Part shown: piece after piece, positions 33,766-41,324 of the stretch
Layout of the letters: every line of letters begins with the position of its first letter
How positions within the stretch are numbered: the stretch's first letter is position 1
Assembly: GCF_019511345.1 (NCBI RefSeq)
Contig: NZ_JAEUAK010000011.1
Coordinates: forward strand, 1 to 64,000
DNA: 64,000 nt
Reading direction: 5' to 3'
Origin: Rhizobium mesosinicum
Lineage (GTDB): Bacteria > Pseudomonadota > Alphaproteobacteria > Rhizobiales > Rhizobiaceae
Position numbers and translations under genes: made by a program
The notes under the pieces: model-generated
Told to the model about the DNA's origin: nothing
The model's input: the letters and a program-made list of their open reading frames with translations, nothing else
The model's database searches: none

Positions 33766-34335
33766 TCAAGGCAGGACTTCGTGGCTGCCCTTTCGATAGG
33801 CGGCAACCGTCATCCACACGGCCGACAGCAGGAAATAGAAGGCGCCGAACCCGGCATAGGGGGCGATGTCGAGAATGCTCGGTGCCACGGTCCCATAGGC
33901 CCGGCTGATCATGAAGCCGCCGGCGAGCGTCGATTGCGCGCCGCTGAGGATCATGACCCATTGCGCGCCGTAGACGCGCCAGCGGCGCACGGCTGCCGCA
34001 AGCTGCAACAGGCCGGAGAAGATCGCCCAGACGCCGAAGACAGCGAGCACGGCATAGGTGCTGTTGAGGACGGCGATGATGACGGCAACCGTGGTGACCG
34101 TACTGACGGCAACGTTGAAGGTTTGGGCGGGGTTCGCCTTCAGGCCGCCATTCGAGCGGGCGTCGACGAGGTTCGCCACCGCATCCCAGGCCGGATAGAT
34201 GACGAGCAGCACCGAGGCGAGCGCCGACTGTCCGCCAGAGAGAATGGCGGCGATGATCCAGCCGATCGAGAACAGTGCACGAATGAAGTAGTAGGATCGC
34301 AACCAGTTCGATTGCGGGGAAGATTGGTTCTGCAT
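33766..34335 (-). CDS. DUF308/HdeD-like multi-span membrane protein
   Basis: 189 residues with about six hydrophobic segments, e.g. YFIRALFSIGWIIAAILSG at the start and VFGVWAIFSGLLQLAAAVR in the middle, the repeated two-helix pattern of DUF308/HdeD proteins. Function of this branch is unknown; some are acid-stress related. The ATG at 34335 follows AAGGAG. It is divergent from a TetR gene with a 12-bp palindrome between, and so is its likely target. Confidence 0.82.
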   Translation of the reverse strand: MQNQSSPQSNWLRSYYFIRALFSIGWIIAAILSGGQSALASVLLVIYPAWDAVANLVDARSNGGLKANPAQTFNVAVSTVTTVAVIIAVLNSTYAVLAVFGVWAIFSGLLQLAAAVRRWRVYGAQWVMILSGAQSTLAGGFMISRAYGTVAPSILDIAPYAGFGAFYFLLSAVWMTVAAYRKGSHEVLP

Positions 34336-34356
34336 GTCAGGCTCCTTGTTGGCTAT

Positions 34357-34368
34357 CCTACTAGTAGG
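34357..34368. promoter_or_regulatory. Candidate TetR operator CCTACTAGTAGG
   Basis: A perfect 12-bp palindrome 22 bases upstream of the DUF308 start. A related sequence, CCTACCAGCAGATAGG, occurs near 34465 just before the TetR gene, so both divergent promoters may be covered. Confidence 0.6.
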
Positions 34369-34489
34369 TAGTTCAATTTGGAGAGTCAATCGTCGGATGC
34401 CGCCGCCCTCTGCCGTCAGGAACACAAGCGCGTGAGCACGGCCGGAGAGCCAGCTTGACAGCCTCCCTACCAGCAGATAGGCAAGCTGT

Positions 34490-35062
34490 ATGGAACAGGC
34501 GACCTCGGAAAAGATCCTGGATATAGCGCAATCCCTCGTCGTGGCGGGAGGCTATAACGGCTTCAGCTATGCCGATATTTCCGAGGCAGTCGGCATCCGC
34601 AAGGCGAGCATCCACCACCATTTCCCAACCAAGGCCGAGCTGGTGCAGGTCCTCGTCGACCGCTATACGCAGCGCGCCGAATCCGGCCTGAACTCGCTGC
34701 GCGAGCACGTCCCCGGCCCTGTCGAGCAACTGCAGGCCTATTTGAACTATTGGCAGAAATGCATCCTCGATGCCTCGGAGCCCTTCTGCGTCTGCGCCAT
34801 GCTAGCCGCCGAAATACAGATGCTGCCGGAGCCGGTCGCAACCCATGTGCGCCGGCATTTCGAGAACCTGGCGGCATGGCTGACATCGGTGCTGAAGGCG
34901 GGCGTGGAGCAGAAGCTCTTCCGGCTCGCGAGAGCGCCTGAGGAAGAAGCGCAGATCCTGATGGCGTCGGTCCACGGCGCCATGCTGTCGGCCCGTGCCC
35001 TGGGCAACCCCAGCCTCTTTGCCGCGATCGTCGGCCCGCAGCTCGCTAGACTTAAGGCATAG
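34490..35062 (+). CDS. TetR/AcrR family regulator
   Basis: 190 residues. The helix-turn-helix covers residues ~25-55 (FSYADISEAVGIRKASIHHHFPTKAELV). The C-terminal part contains PFCVCAMLAAEIQMLPEPV, a Cys-containing block common in the TetR_C_33-like group. It is divergent from the DUF308 membrane protein and probably represses it through palindromes in the gap. Inducer unknown; the two Cys may be redox- or electrophile-sensitive, which is inference. Confidence 0.87.
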   Translation: MEQATSEKILDIAQSLVVAGGYNGFSYADISEAVGIRKASIHHHFPTKAELVQVLVDRYTQRAESGLNSLREHVPGPVEQLQAYLNYWQKCILDASEPFCVCAMLAAEIQMLPEPVATHVRRHFENLAAWLTSVLKAGVEQKLFRLARAPEEEAQILMASVHGAMLSARALGNPSLFAAIVGPQLARLKA

Positions 35063-35154
35063 AGCACGCAAGGCATAGAAAAGGCCGCCACGTCATCCCG
35101 ATGAACCGGATCGGTAAAGCCCGACGGCATCTGCGCTCTGGCGATCATCATCTT

Positions 35155-35600
35155 AACAAGAGTGATCTCTTCCGCGCTGCGGGCTTGCGCGGCATCAACG
35201 GCAGGCCGGCATCGCAATTGCGCGTGACCAGCGTTTCGGTGACGGATTCGTCCGCATAGGTCTCCGGCATCCGGATGTAGGCGGCCGACAGGCGCGGATT
35301 GAGGGAAAGGGCCTGCCGAACCAGGAATTCAGCCCTTCAGGCGGCTGAGTTCGAGTGTCAGATCGCCGGTAATGCCCTCCGCAAGGAAACATCGATCTGC
35401 AACGGCGCCGGGCGCTACGTCGAACCGCGCCACTGCGATCGAGTTGGTCCGGGGAGATTGCGCAGCATTGGGAGCGGAACGCGTTGGAGCGAACTGCGGC
35501 GATGGCAGGCGGACCATGCCAGGTCGGCGGCGGTCGGCATATCGAGGGGAATTTGACCTGGAGCAATGACGACGGGGGAGATGATGCGAGCATAGCCATG
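35155..35600 (-). pseudogene. Possible decayed gene, frames shifted
   Basis: On the minus strand three protein-like stretches follow each other in different frames: ISPVVIAPGQIPLDMP (near 35580), FDVAPGAVADRCFLAEG (near 35410) and RLSAAYIRMPETYADESV (near 35280). They read like real protein but cannot be joined without frame changes. I cannot assign a family. Sequencing error cannot be excluded. Confidence 0.3.
35553..35566. promoter_or_regulatory. FNR/FixK-like box upstream of the DUF6455-ATPase genes
   Basis: TTGACCTGGAGCAA fits the rhizobial FixK pattern TTG(A/C)-N6-(T/G)CAA. It lies 50 bases before the DUF6455 start codon, a usual distance for activation. A better copy precedes the universal stress gene at 39591. 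Confidence 0.5.
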
Positions 35601-35615
35601 TTTGGAGGACCCGAC

Positions 35616-36026
35616 ATGACAAGCTCTTCTTCGCTGCGCCAATGCTCCGCCAGTATCATCAGCCAGTTTCATACGCTGTCAGAAAGGCGCCGTCTTCGTA
35701 GCGAATTATGGGCGTTACCGCCGGAAGAACGCCAGCGTGTCGCCGACGAGCTCCGTTTGACAGCAACCCAGCTGGAAAGACTCGTCGCAGCCGGACCGAA
35801 GGCATCGGTCGAAATCGGAAGCCTGATGGCCGCTCTCGGCATCGAAAGTCTGAAGGTGGAGGCTGACTTCCCGCACCTTATGAACGACCTTCAAGCGACC
35901 TGTGCGCAATGCAATGCGAAAAGGGCTTGTCGCCAGGCGCTCGCCGACGGCAATGCGCCGGAGCGGATGGAAGCCTTCTGTCCGAACGCCGACGAATTGT
36001 TCGCCCTCGTCGAGCGTCTGGCATAG
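35616..36026 (+). CDS. DUF6455-type small Cys protein
   Basis: 136 residues. The C-terminal half has the DUF6455 pattern: a helical ALGI...LMNDLQATCAQCNAKRACRQAL segment and a later AFCPNADELFAL, with four Cys in C-x2-C-x6-C...C order that may bind a metal or Fe-S cluster. The first half is helical and Arg/Glu-rich. The ATG at 35616 has GGAGGA eight bases upstream. It is followed after 132 bases by a P-type metal ATPase and preceded by a FixK-like box, suggesting use under low oxygen. Function not established. Confidence 0.7.
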   Translation: MTSSSSLRQCSASIISQFHTLSERRRLRSELWALPPEERQRVADELRLTATQLERLVAAGPKASVEIGSLMAALGIESLKVEADFPHLMNDLQATCAQCNAKRACRQALADGNAPERMEAFCPNADELFALVERLA

Positions 36027-36158
36027 ATCTCCGCGCGGCTTGAAGGAGGTCTAGGAGAAATCCTGTGATTGTGCCAAATTCCCGCACGCACAGCGAGCGC
36101 CGGACACGTTCGAGCATCGGGCTTGCGCACCCGACCGGAAAATGGGAGACGTGCGGCC

Positions 36159-38030
36159 ATGAGCGTTCTGGACGAGCCTGAGGCTCAGCCCCGAACTGGC
36201 ATCTCCAGCGAACCGCGCGCATGGATGCCTGACGTCGGCTTGCGGTCGACGATCATGGCGGTCGCAGCGGTGCTCGGTCTGGCGGGTGCTTTCATCCTTT
36301 TCCTGCTGGATTTCGAAACGGCAAGCCGGCTCGCCCTTGCCGTAAGCACCAGTATTGCCCTCGCCTTCCTGCTGATCGACATCGTTGCCAAGCTCAGAAA
36401 CGGTGATTTCGGTCTCGACCTGATCGCGGCGCTTGCCATGGGCTCGACCCTCTGGTTCGGCGAATATCTGGCCGGAGCGATCGTGGCCCTCATGTATGCC
36501 GGCGGCCAGTTTCTGGAAGCCTATGCGCATCGGCGTGCCGACGAAGGCATGACAGCCCTCCTGGCACAGGTGCCGCGAACCGCGCTGCGCCTCCTCGAAG
36601 ACGGGATGGAAGAAGTCCCCATTCCAGATATTGCGGTCGGCGATATCCTGATGATCCGCAGGGGCGATGTGATCCCGGCTGACGGCACGCTCATTTCGGA
36701 TAATGCTTCGATCGACGAGTCCGTCCTGACCGGCGAGGCCTTTCCGGTTCACCTGTCGAAAAGCGCACGGATCGAGAGTGGCGCGACGAACGCTGGGGAT
36801 GCCATCGAAATCAGAGTGGAAAGCCGCGCCGAGGACAGCACCTATTCCGGCATCGTCAAACTGGTCGAGGCATCCCGGCGTTCCAAGGCGCGTTTTGCGC
36901 GGCTGGCGGATCGCTACGCGATTGCCTTTCTTCTCCTGACGCTGGCAATCGCGCTCGCCGCCGCCATCCTGTCCGGTGACACGGCGCGCATCGTCGCGGT
37001 CCTCGTCGTGGCGACCCCCTGCCCGCTGATCCTCGCCGTTCCCGTGGCGCTGGCGGCCGGAACCTCGAAGGCGGCCAAGGCGGGCGTGCTGGTGAAGGGC
37101 GCAGGGCCGCTGGAGATCCTGGCGGACACCTCCGTCGCGGTCTTCGACAAGACCGGCACGCTGACGGCAGGCGACCCTGAAGTCGTCTCGATCGAGGGGC
37201 TGGAAGGACCGGAGAGGATCCTGCGCCTTGCCGCATCGCTGGACCAGGCATCATCGCATGTCGTCGGCCGTGCGATCGTCAGGGAGGCCCAGAGGCGCCA
37301 GCTGACGCTGTCGCGCCCTACGGATGTATCGGAGCTTCCGGGCGCCGGCATCTCCGGATTTGTCGACGGGATCAAAGTGAGCGTCGGCGGCGACAATTAC
37401 TTCACGCCGGATGGAAAGCCCTCCCTCCCGCCGGAGAAGAAAGGCAGGATGCAGGCAAAGGTCTTCTTCGATGGCCGGCTTGCCGGCGAAATCGGCTTTG
37501 AGGATCGGCTGCGCACAGATGCAGTCGAGCTTGTCGGCAAGCTGCGCAAACTGGGTTTCGGCCGGATCGTACTAGCGAGCGGCGACGAGCGCAGCGTTAC
37601 CGCTGCCATTGCCGGTTCCCTGTCGCTGGATGCAGTCGAGGCGCGATTGTCTCCCGTCGAGAAGGTCGAAGTCATCACCAGGGAACGGGCGGCCGGAAGG
37701 GTCATGATGGTCGGCGATGGCGTTAACGATGCTCCGGCACTCGCAGCCGCCGATGTCGGCATTGCCGTCGGCGCCACCAATCTGGCGGCCGCCGCCGAAG
37801 CGGCCGATATCGTCCTGATCCGCAACGATCTGAACAGGATCGCCTGGGCCATCGAAATAGCAAGACGCTCCCGCGCCATTGCCGTCCAGAGCATTTTTGC
37901 GGGCATCGGCCTCTCGCTCGTCGCCATGCTCTTCGCCGGCGCCGGCTTTCTACCGCCGGTGACGGGCGCCATGCTGCAGGAAGTGATCGATGTGGCCGTG
38001 ATCCTGAACGCGCTGCGGGCGCTGCGCTAG
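36159..38030 (+). CDS. P1B-type metal ATPase with TPC motif, no N-terminal metal domain
   Basis: 623 residues, an inner-membrane metal efflux pump. The phosphorylation site is FDKTGTLT near residue 330, the dephosphorylation motif LTGEAFPV near 192, and the hinge GDGVNDAPAL near 522. The membrane metal-site motif is TPCP (ATPCPLILAVP) rather than the CPC of Cu/Zn/Cd pumps; TPC has been linked to Ni/Fe export (P1B-5). The His-Pro pair of the N domain reads His-Val (ASSHVVGRA). There is no N-terminal HMA domain. The C terminus (MLQEVIDVAVILNALRAL) is standard. ATG at 36159 follows GGGAG. Context with DUF6455 and Usp suggests a microaerobic role. Metal not certain. Confidence 0.88.
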   Translation: MSVLDEPEAQPRTGISSEPRAWMPDVGLRSTIMAVAAVLGLAGAFILFLLDFETASRLALAVSTSIALAFLLIDIVAKLRNGDFGLDLIAALAMGSTLWFGEYLAGAIVALMYAGGQFLEAYAHRRADEGMTALLAQVPRTALRLLEDGMEEVPIPDIAVGDILMIRRGDVIPADGTLISDNASIDESVLTGEAFPVHLSKSARIESGATNAGDAIEIRVESRAEDSTYSGIVKLVEASRRSKARFARLADRYAIAFLLLTLAIALAAAILSGDTARIVAVLVVATPCPLILAVPVALAAGTSKAAKAGVLVKGAGPLEILADTSVAVFDKTGTLTAGDPEVVSIEGLEGPERILRLAASLDQASSHVVGRAIVREAQRRQLTLSRPTDVSELPGAGISGFVDGIKVSVGGDNYFTPDGKPSLPPEKKGRMQAKVFFDGRLAGEIGFEDRLRTDAVELVGKLRKLGFGRIVLASGDERSVTAAIAGSLSLDAVEARLSPVEKVEVITRERAAGRVMMVGDGVNDAPALAAADVGIAVGATNLAAAAEAADIVLIRNDLNRIAWAIEIARRSRAIAVQSIFAGIGLSLVAMLFAGAGFLPPVTGAMLQEVIDVAVILNALRALR

Positions 38031-38040
38031 ATAATGAGCC

Positions 38041-38514
38041 CTAAGCTTTGCCCAGATGTTTCGGCCAGAATTCCTGATGGATTGCGGCGGCTTCCTCTTC
38101 GAGGTTCGTCGGTCCCTCGACGGTCACGATGCGGGCGCCAGTCTGCAGCACCGCCCGGCTCGGCACGTTCAACCCGATCCCGGCAATCTCGCCTAGCCGC
38201 ACCTCCGAGCACGCAAACACCATGCGCCCGATGCCCGACCAGTAGATCGCCCCGGAGCACATCGCGCACGGCTCCGTGCTGGTGTAGAGCGTGCAGCCGG
38301 CAAGATATGCGGTGTCGTAGTGCTGCGCAGCCAGCTTGATCAGGTTCAGCTCGGCGTGGTTGGTCATGTCGCGGCCGGTGAAGACGGTGTTTTCGGCGCG
38401 CAGGATGACCGCGCCGTCCTTCACCAGCACAGACCCAAACGGCTCGTCGCCGTGTTCCATCGCAGATTTCGAGAGCGCGATCGCCTCGCGCAAAAACGGC
38501 TCGTGGTCTTCCAT
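38041..38514 (-). CDS. Nucleoside/nucleobase deaminase (CDA fold)
   Basis: 157 residues, zinc deaminase of the guanine deaminase/TadA-like group. The zinc motifs are NHAELN near residue 53 (His and catalytic Glu) and TEPCAMCSGAIYW near 84 (two Cys). The N-terminal EPFGSVLVKDG and C-terminal GEIAGIGLNVP resemble guanine deaminase-like enzymes more than TadA. The ATG at 38514 follows GGGGGAGA. It is convergent with the P-type ATPase, ten bases apart. Substrate likely a purine, unproven. Confidence 0.88.
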   Translation of the reverse strand: MEDHEPFLREAIALSKSAMEHGDEPFGSVLVKDGAVILRAENTVFTGRDMTNHAELNLIKLAAQHYDTAYLAGCTLYTSTEPCAMCSGAIYWSGIGRMVFACSEVRLGEIAGIGLNVPSRAVLQTGARIVTVEGPTNLEEEAAAIHQEFWPKHLGKA

Positions 38515-38699
38515 CAGAGTCTCCCCCAAAGCCCACAGCTAGAGCGGACTGATTTTGTCTCCGATCGAGGGGAATTCCAAGGGCTGCAGCTCAGATTCAA
38601 CATCGGCGGTCCCGCCGCAGGCAGAAGCAGACAACATCGCCGTCACCTGTGTCCCATCGGGATCGCGGATGGCGGCGACGATATCTATCGGCCTCTCGT

Positions 38700-39533
38700 T
38701 CAGTGGGCGAGGAACAAGGGCAGCTGGCAATCCTCGATCATCCTGCGCGTCACGCCGCCGAACAGGCTCTGCTGCCATCTCGGGTGATTGTAAGCCCCCA
38801 TGACGATCAAATCCGCGCCCATATCCACTGCATGCCGGGTAATGATCTCGTCGGCGCTCTTGCCTTCGCTCGAAAGGCGATCGATCTGGACCTTGACGCC
38901 ATGGCGGGCAAGGAAGGCCGCGATATCGGCGCCCGGCTCTTCGCCGTTCACACCCATGCGGGCCACAGGGTCGACCATGGTCACATGAACGATTTCGGCT
39001 CCTTCCAGGAGATCGAGCGACTGGCGGGCGGCCCGCGCCGCCTCGTTGCTGGAATCCCATGCCAGCACCACCGCTCTTGGCGACGTGGTGATGGCGTGCC
39101 GGCCGCGGTTGATGAGGATCGGCGTCGGCGCCTGGAAAAGCGCGCCATCGAAGATCCGCTTCCTGAGGTCGGCATCCCCGGCAGCATCAGATCCCAGAAG
39201 CACGAGATCGGCATAAAGCGCCCGCTCGGCGATATCCTGGTCGGCCCATGCAAATTCCGTATAAAGATCCTGCACCTCGAACGAGAGGTCGGTGGTTGAA
39301 AGCGTCTCCTTGATTTTCGCCGCCGCCGAGGCGAGCTCGTCGATCTCCCGCTGCCTCTCATCCAGCCAGATGGTCGAGATCGCATTATATTCCCCGAACG
39401 ACGGGGCCGCACCGATGGAAACCGCAAGCGCGGTCAGATGTGCCCCATAGGTGGCGCAAAAGCTCGTCGCGCTTTTCAGATCCTGCTCGTATTTGTTGCC
39501 TCTGAGGATGCTCAGAACTGTCGTAATGGCCAT
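38700..39533 (-). CDS. Universal stress protein, tandem Usp domains
   Basis: 277 residues with two UspA-like folds. The first (1-145) is degenerate; the second (~150-277) keeps the ATP-binding pattern, DLIVMGAYNHPRWQQ followed by LFGGVTRRMI (G-x2-G-x9-G(S/T) type, slightly varied). Such proteins respond to energy or oxygen stress. A near-perfect FNR/FixK palindrome lies 58-71 bases upstream of the start, which fits induction at low oxygen along with the neighbouring DUF6455-ATPase genes. Confidence 0.88.
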   Translation of the reverse strand: MAITTVLSILRGNKYEQDLKSATSFCATYGAHLTALAVSIGAAPSFGEYNAISTIWLDERQREIDELASAAAKIKETLSTTDLSFEVQDLYTEFAWADQDIAERALYADLVLLGSDAAGDADLRKRIFDGALFQAPTPILINRGRHAITTSPRAVVLAWDSSNEAARAARQSLDLLEGAEIVHVTMVDPVARMGVNGEEPGADIAAFLARHGVKVQIDRLSSEGKSADEIITRHAVDMGADLIVMGAYNHPRWQQSLFGGVTRRMIEDCQLPLFLAH

Positions 39534-39590
39534 GATGGCTGCCTCCGTGAATGGATGTCACGAAGCTAACAATCCGGCCCGGTGCGGTCT

Positions 39591-39604
39591 TTGACATTAG
39601 TCAA
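39591..39604. promoter_or_regulatory. FNR/FixK box upstream of the universal stress gene
   Basis: TTGACATTAGTCAA is a perfect palindrome and matches TTGA-N6-TCAA. It is centred about 64 bases before the start codon, which allows activation from near -41. Together with the box at 35553 it suggests shared low-oxygen control. Confidence 0.65.
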
Positions 39605-39683
39605 CAACGATCCGCCGCCAAGGCCGATGCCTGCGGCTCCGACCAAAGCGGACGGACCGGAAAAGCGGCGCCATATCAGCCTC

Positions 39684-40121
39684 TTACTGGCAGTTCGGGC
39701 GCACCTGTGCGGACGAATCCGATCCAGGAAGTCCCGCCGACGCGCCGGTGCCTGTCATGCCGTTGCAATCCGGCGTTCCCCTGCCCATCCCATTGCCGGT
39801 GCCGGACGGGCCGCGCACTGCCGGATTCGTCGTATCGGGATTGGGCATGGTGCTGTTGGTGTTGGTGTTGTCGATGCTGTTGGCGTTCGGCAACAACGTG
39901 TTTCCGGTGCCGGCGCCCGTGCCTGTCCCGATGCCGCCGGAGGAGCCGGAACCGGTCAGACCGCCTCCGGAGGCGCCACCCACGCCACCTGAACTGCCGC
40001 CTATCCCGCCTATGCCGCTTCCTGCACCGCCCGCGCCACTGCCAACGCCAGATGACTGCGCCATCGCAGAGGTGGCGAGGCCTATGGAAAGGATGGATAC
40101 CGTGATGAGCTTCTGAAGCAT
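39684..40121 (-). CDS. Secreted Gly/Ser-rich protein
   Basis: 145 residues. A signal peptide ends at SAMAQ (about residue 22). The mature part is a long Gly/Ser repeat (GSGAGGAGSGIGGIGGSS-like), then an Asn/Thr-rich stretch and two Cys (PDCNG and RPNCQ) near the end. Low-complexity, probably disordered and outside the cytoplasm. The ATG at 40121 follows GGAGG. No family or function known. Confidence 0.65.
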   Translation of the reverse strand: MLQKLITVSILSIGLATSAMAQSSGVGSGAGGAGSGIGGIGGSSGGVGGASGGGLTGSGSSGGIGTGTGAGTGNTLLPNANSIDNTNTNSTMPNPDTTNPAVRGPSGTGNGMGRGTPDCNGMTGTGASAGLPGSDSSAQVRPNCQ

Positions 40122-40249
40122 GAAAACCTCCATGTGCTTCATGGGTCATCAGACAGAACTTGAGGCTCGGCCCGAGGTTCCGTTCATCACGAACAAGTTT
40201 CGGCCTTTCGCCGGTCCCGATGCCGTGAGGACATTGGAATTCTGAAAGA

Positions 40250-41185
40250 TCAGCTTACCAAAGGAAGGACAATGTCGAGGTTCTGCATCGTACCGATATG
40301 GTTCCAGGGCGGCGAATTGTAGAATTCATATCCCCCATTGCCGTCAGGCAGGAACATTTCGCCGGATGCCGTGAGCCAGTCGACGCTGACGAATTCATAG
40401 GTCCGAAGGATCTCAGCGTAAGAACCTGAATGGTTCATGGAAACATAGCGGCCCGCCCGAAACTGCAGCGGCGAAAGAGCGGTATCGTCGATGCGAAAGC
40501 CCTGATCCACGACAGCACAGTCGTAGCGGACGAGCTCCCCCGGCGTGATCAGCGGCGTGTCGAGAATGATGCCGACCGGCCGCGCCTCTTCAAGCGGAAA
40601 GCCGATCCGCTCCAGATAGCCGGCAAATTTCCGCCAGTTGTCCTCGAACGAGGCGTAGGATCCGTAGAATCGTATGGCCAGAAGCCTCATGTCCGGGCGC
40701 TGGCCGACTTTCACGCGCGCCAGGTCCGCCTTCTCCGGTCTCGGCGGAGCCGGCAGCACCTTCTGGGCCGCGACACGGTAATCCGAAGGCGTCAATCCGA
40801 ATTGCCTTTGGAACGCGCGGATGAAAGCCTCATGGCTGGCATAGCCGGCATTGAACGCGATGTGCGTGATCGGCTGGCCGCTCATCTGCAGGTTCATCGC
40901 CGCGCGGTCGAGCCGTGTGCGGCGCATGTAGGCGCTCGGCGACTCCCCCATGACCTCCTGGAACTGCCGCTGGAAATGAAAGGGGCTGAGCCCGAGATGA
41001 GCCGAAATGTCCTGCAAGGTCGTCGACGCGGCGGGAGTACGCTCGATCATGCGCACGGCGCGCGCAATCCGCGGGTGGTCGAGCATTCGCGGAGGCGGAG
41101 CCTTCCGCAACGAGGACGCATTGTAACCCGCCGGAGGCGGATCGTAAGCCAGCTCCCGATCGGCATTTTCGAAATCATCGTTCAT
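40250..41185 (-). CDS. AraC regulator with C-terminal GyrI-like effector domain
   Basis: 311 residues. The AraC double helix-turn-helix is N-terminal (residues ~40-140: LGLSPFHFQRQFQEVMG and GYASHEAFIRAFQRQFG, ending TPSDYR). Residues ~155-311 form a GyrI-like/AraC_E_bind domain (MRLLAIRFYGSYASFE; GRYVSMNHSGSY), as in Rob and SbmC relatives, that binds small amphipathic ligands. The ATG at 41185 is preferred over a TTG upstream. The target genes are not evident. Confidence 0.9.
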   Translation of the reverse strand: MNDDFENADRELAYDPPPAGYNASSLRKAPPPRMLDHPRIARAVRMIERTPAASTTLQDISAHLGLSPFHFQRQFQEVMGESPSAYMRRTRLDRAAMNLQMSGQPITHIAFNAGYASHEAFIRAFQRQFGLTPSDYRVAAQKVLPAPPRPEKADLARVKVGQRPDMRLLAIRFYGSYASFEDNWRKFAGYLERIGFPLEEARPVGIILDTPLITPGELVRYDCAVVDQGFRIDDTALSPLQFRAGRYVSMNHSGSYAEILRTYEFVSVDWLTASGEMFLPDGNGGYEFYNSPPWNHIGTMQNLDIVLPLVS

Positions 41186-41324
41186 TGAAAACAGCAAAGA
41201 CTACAGTTGGATAAGGGACTTCAACTTAGCCTCACCGCAAGTTTTATCAAGTCAGCAGACGCGCCTTCCGTGTAGAGAAGCTCATTCATGCGCGATATTT
41301 TTAAAACCCCGGCGAGTTTTTTTC

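Larger units (their letters stand above)
35063..35615. other. 553-base gap with decayed coding fragments and a FixK-like box
   Basis: No intact gene is found. The minus strand shows coding-like fragments in shifting frames (described as a pseudogene entry), and the right end holds the promoter of the DUF6455 gene. Confidence 0.5.
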
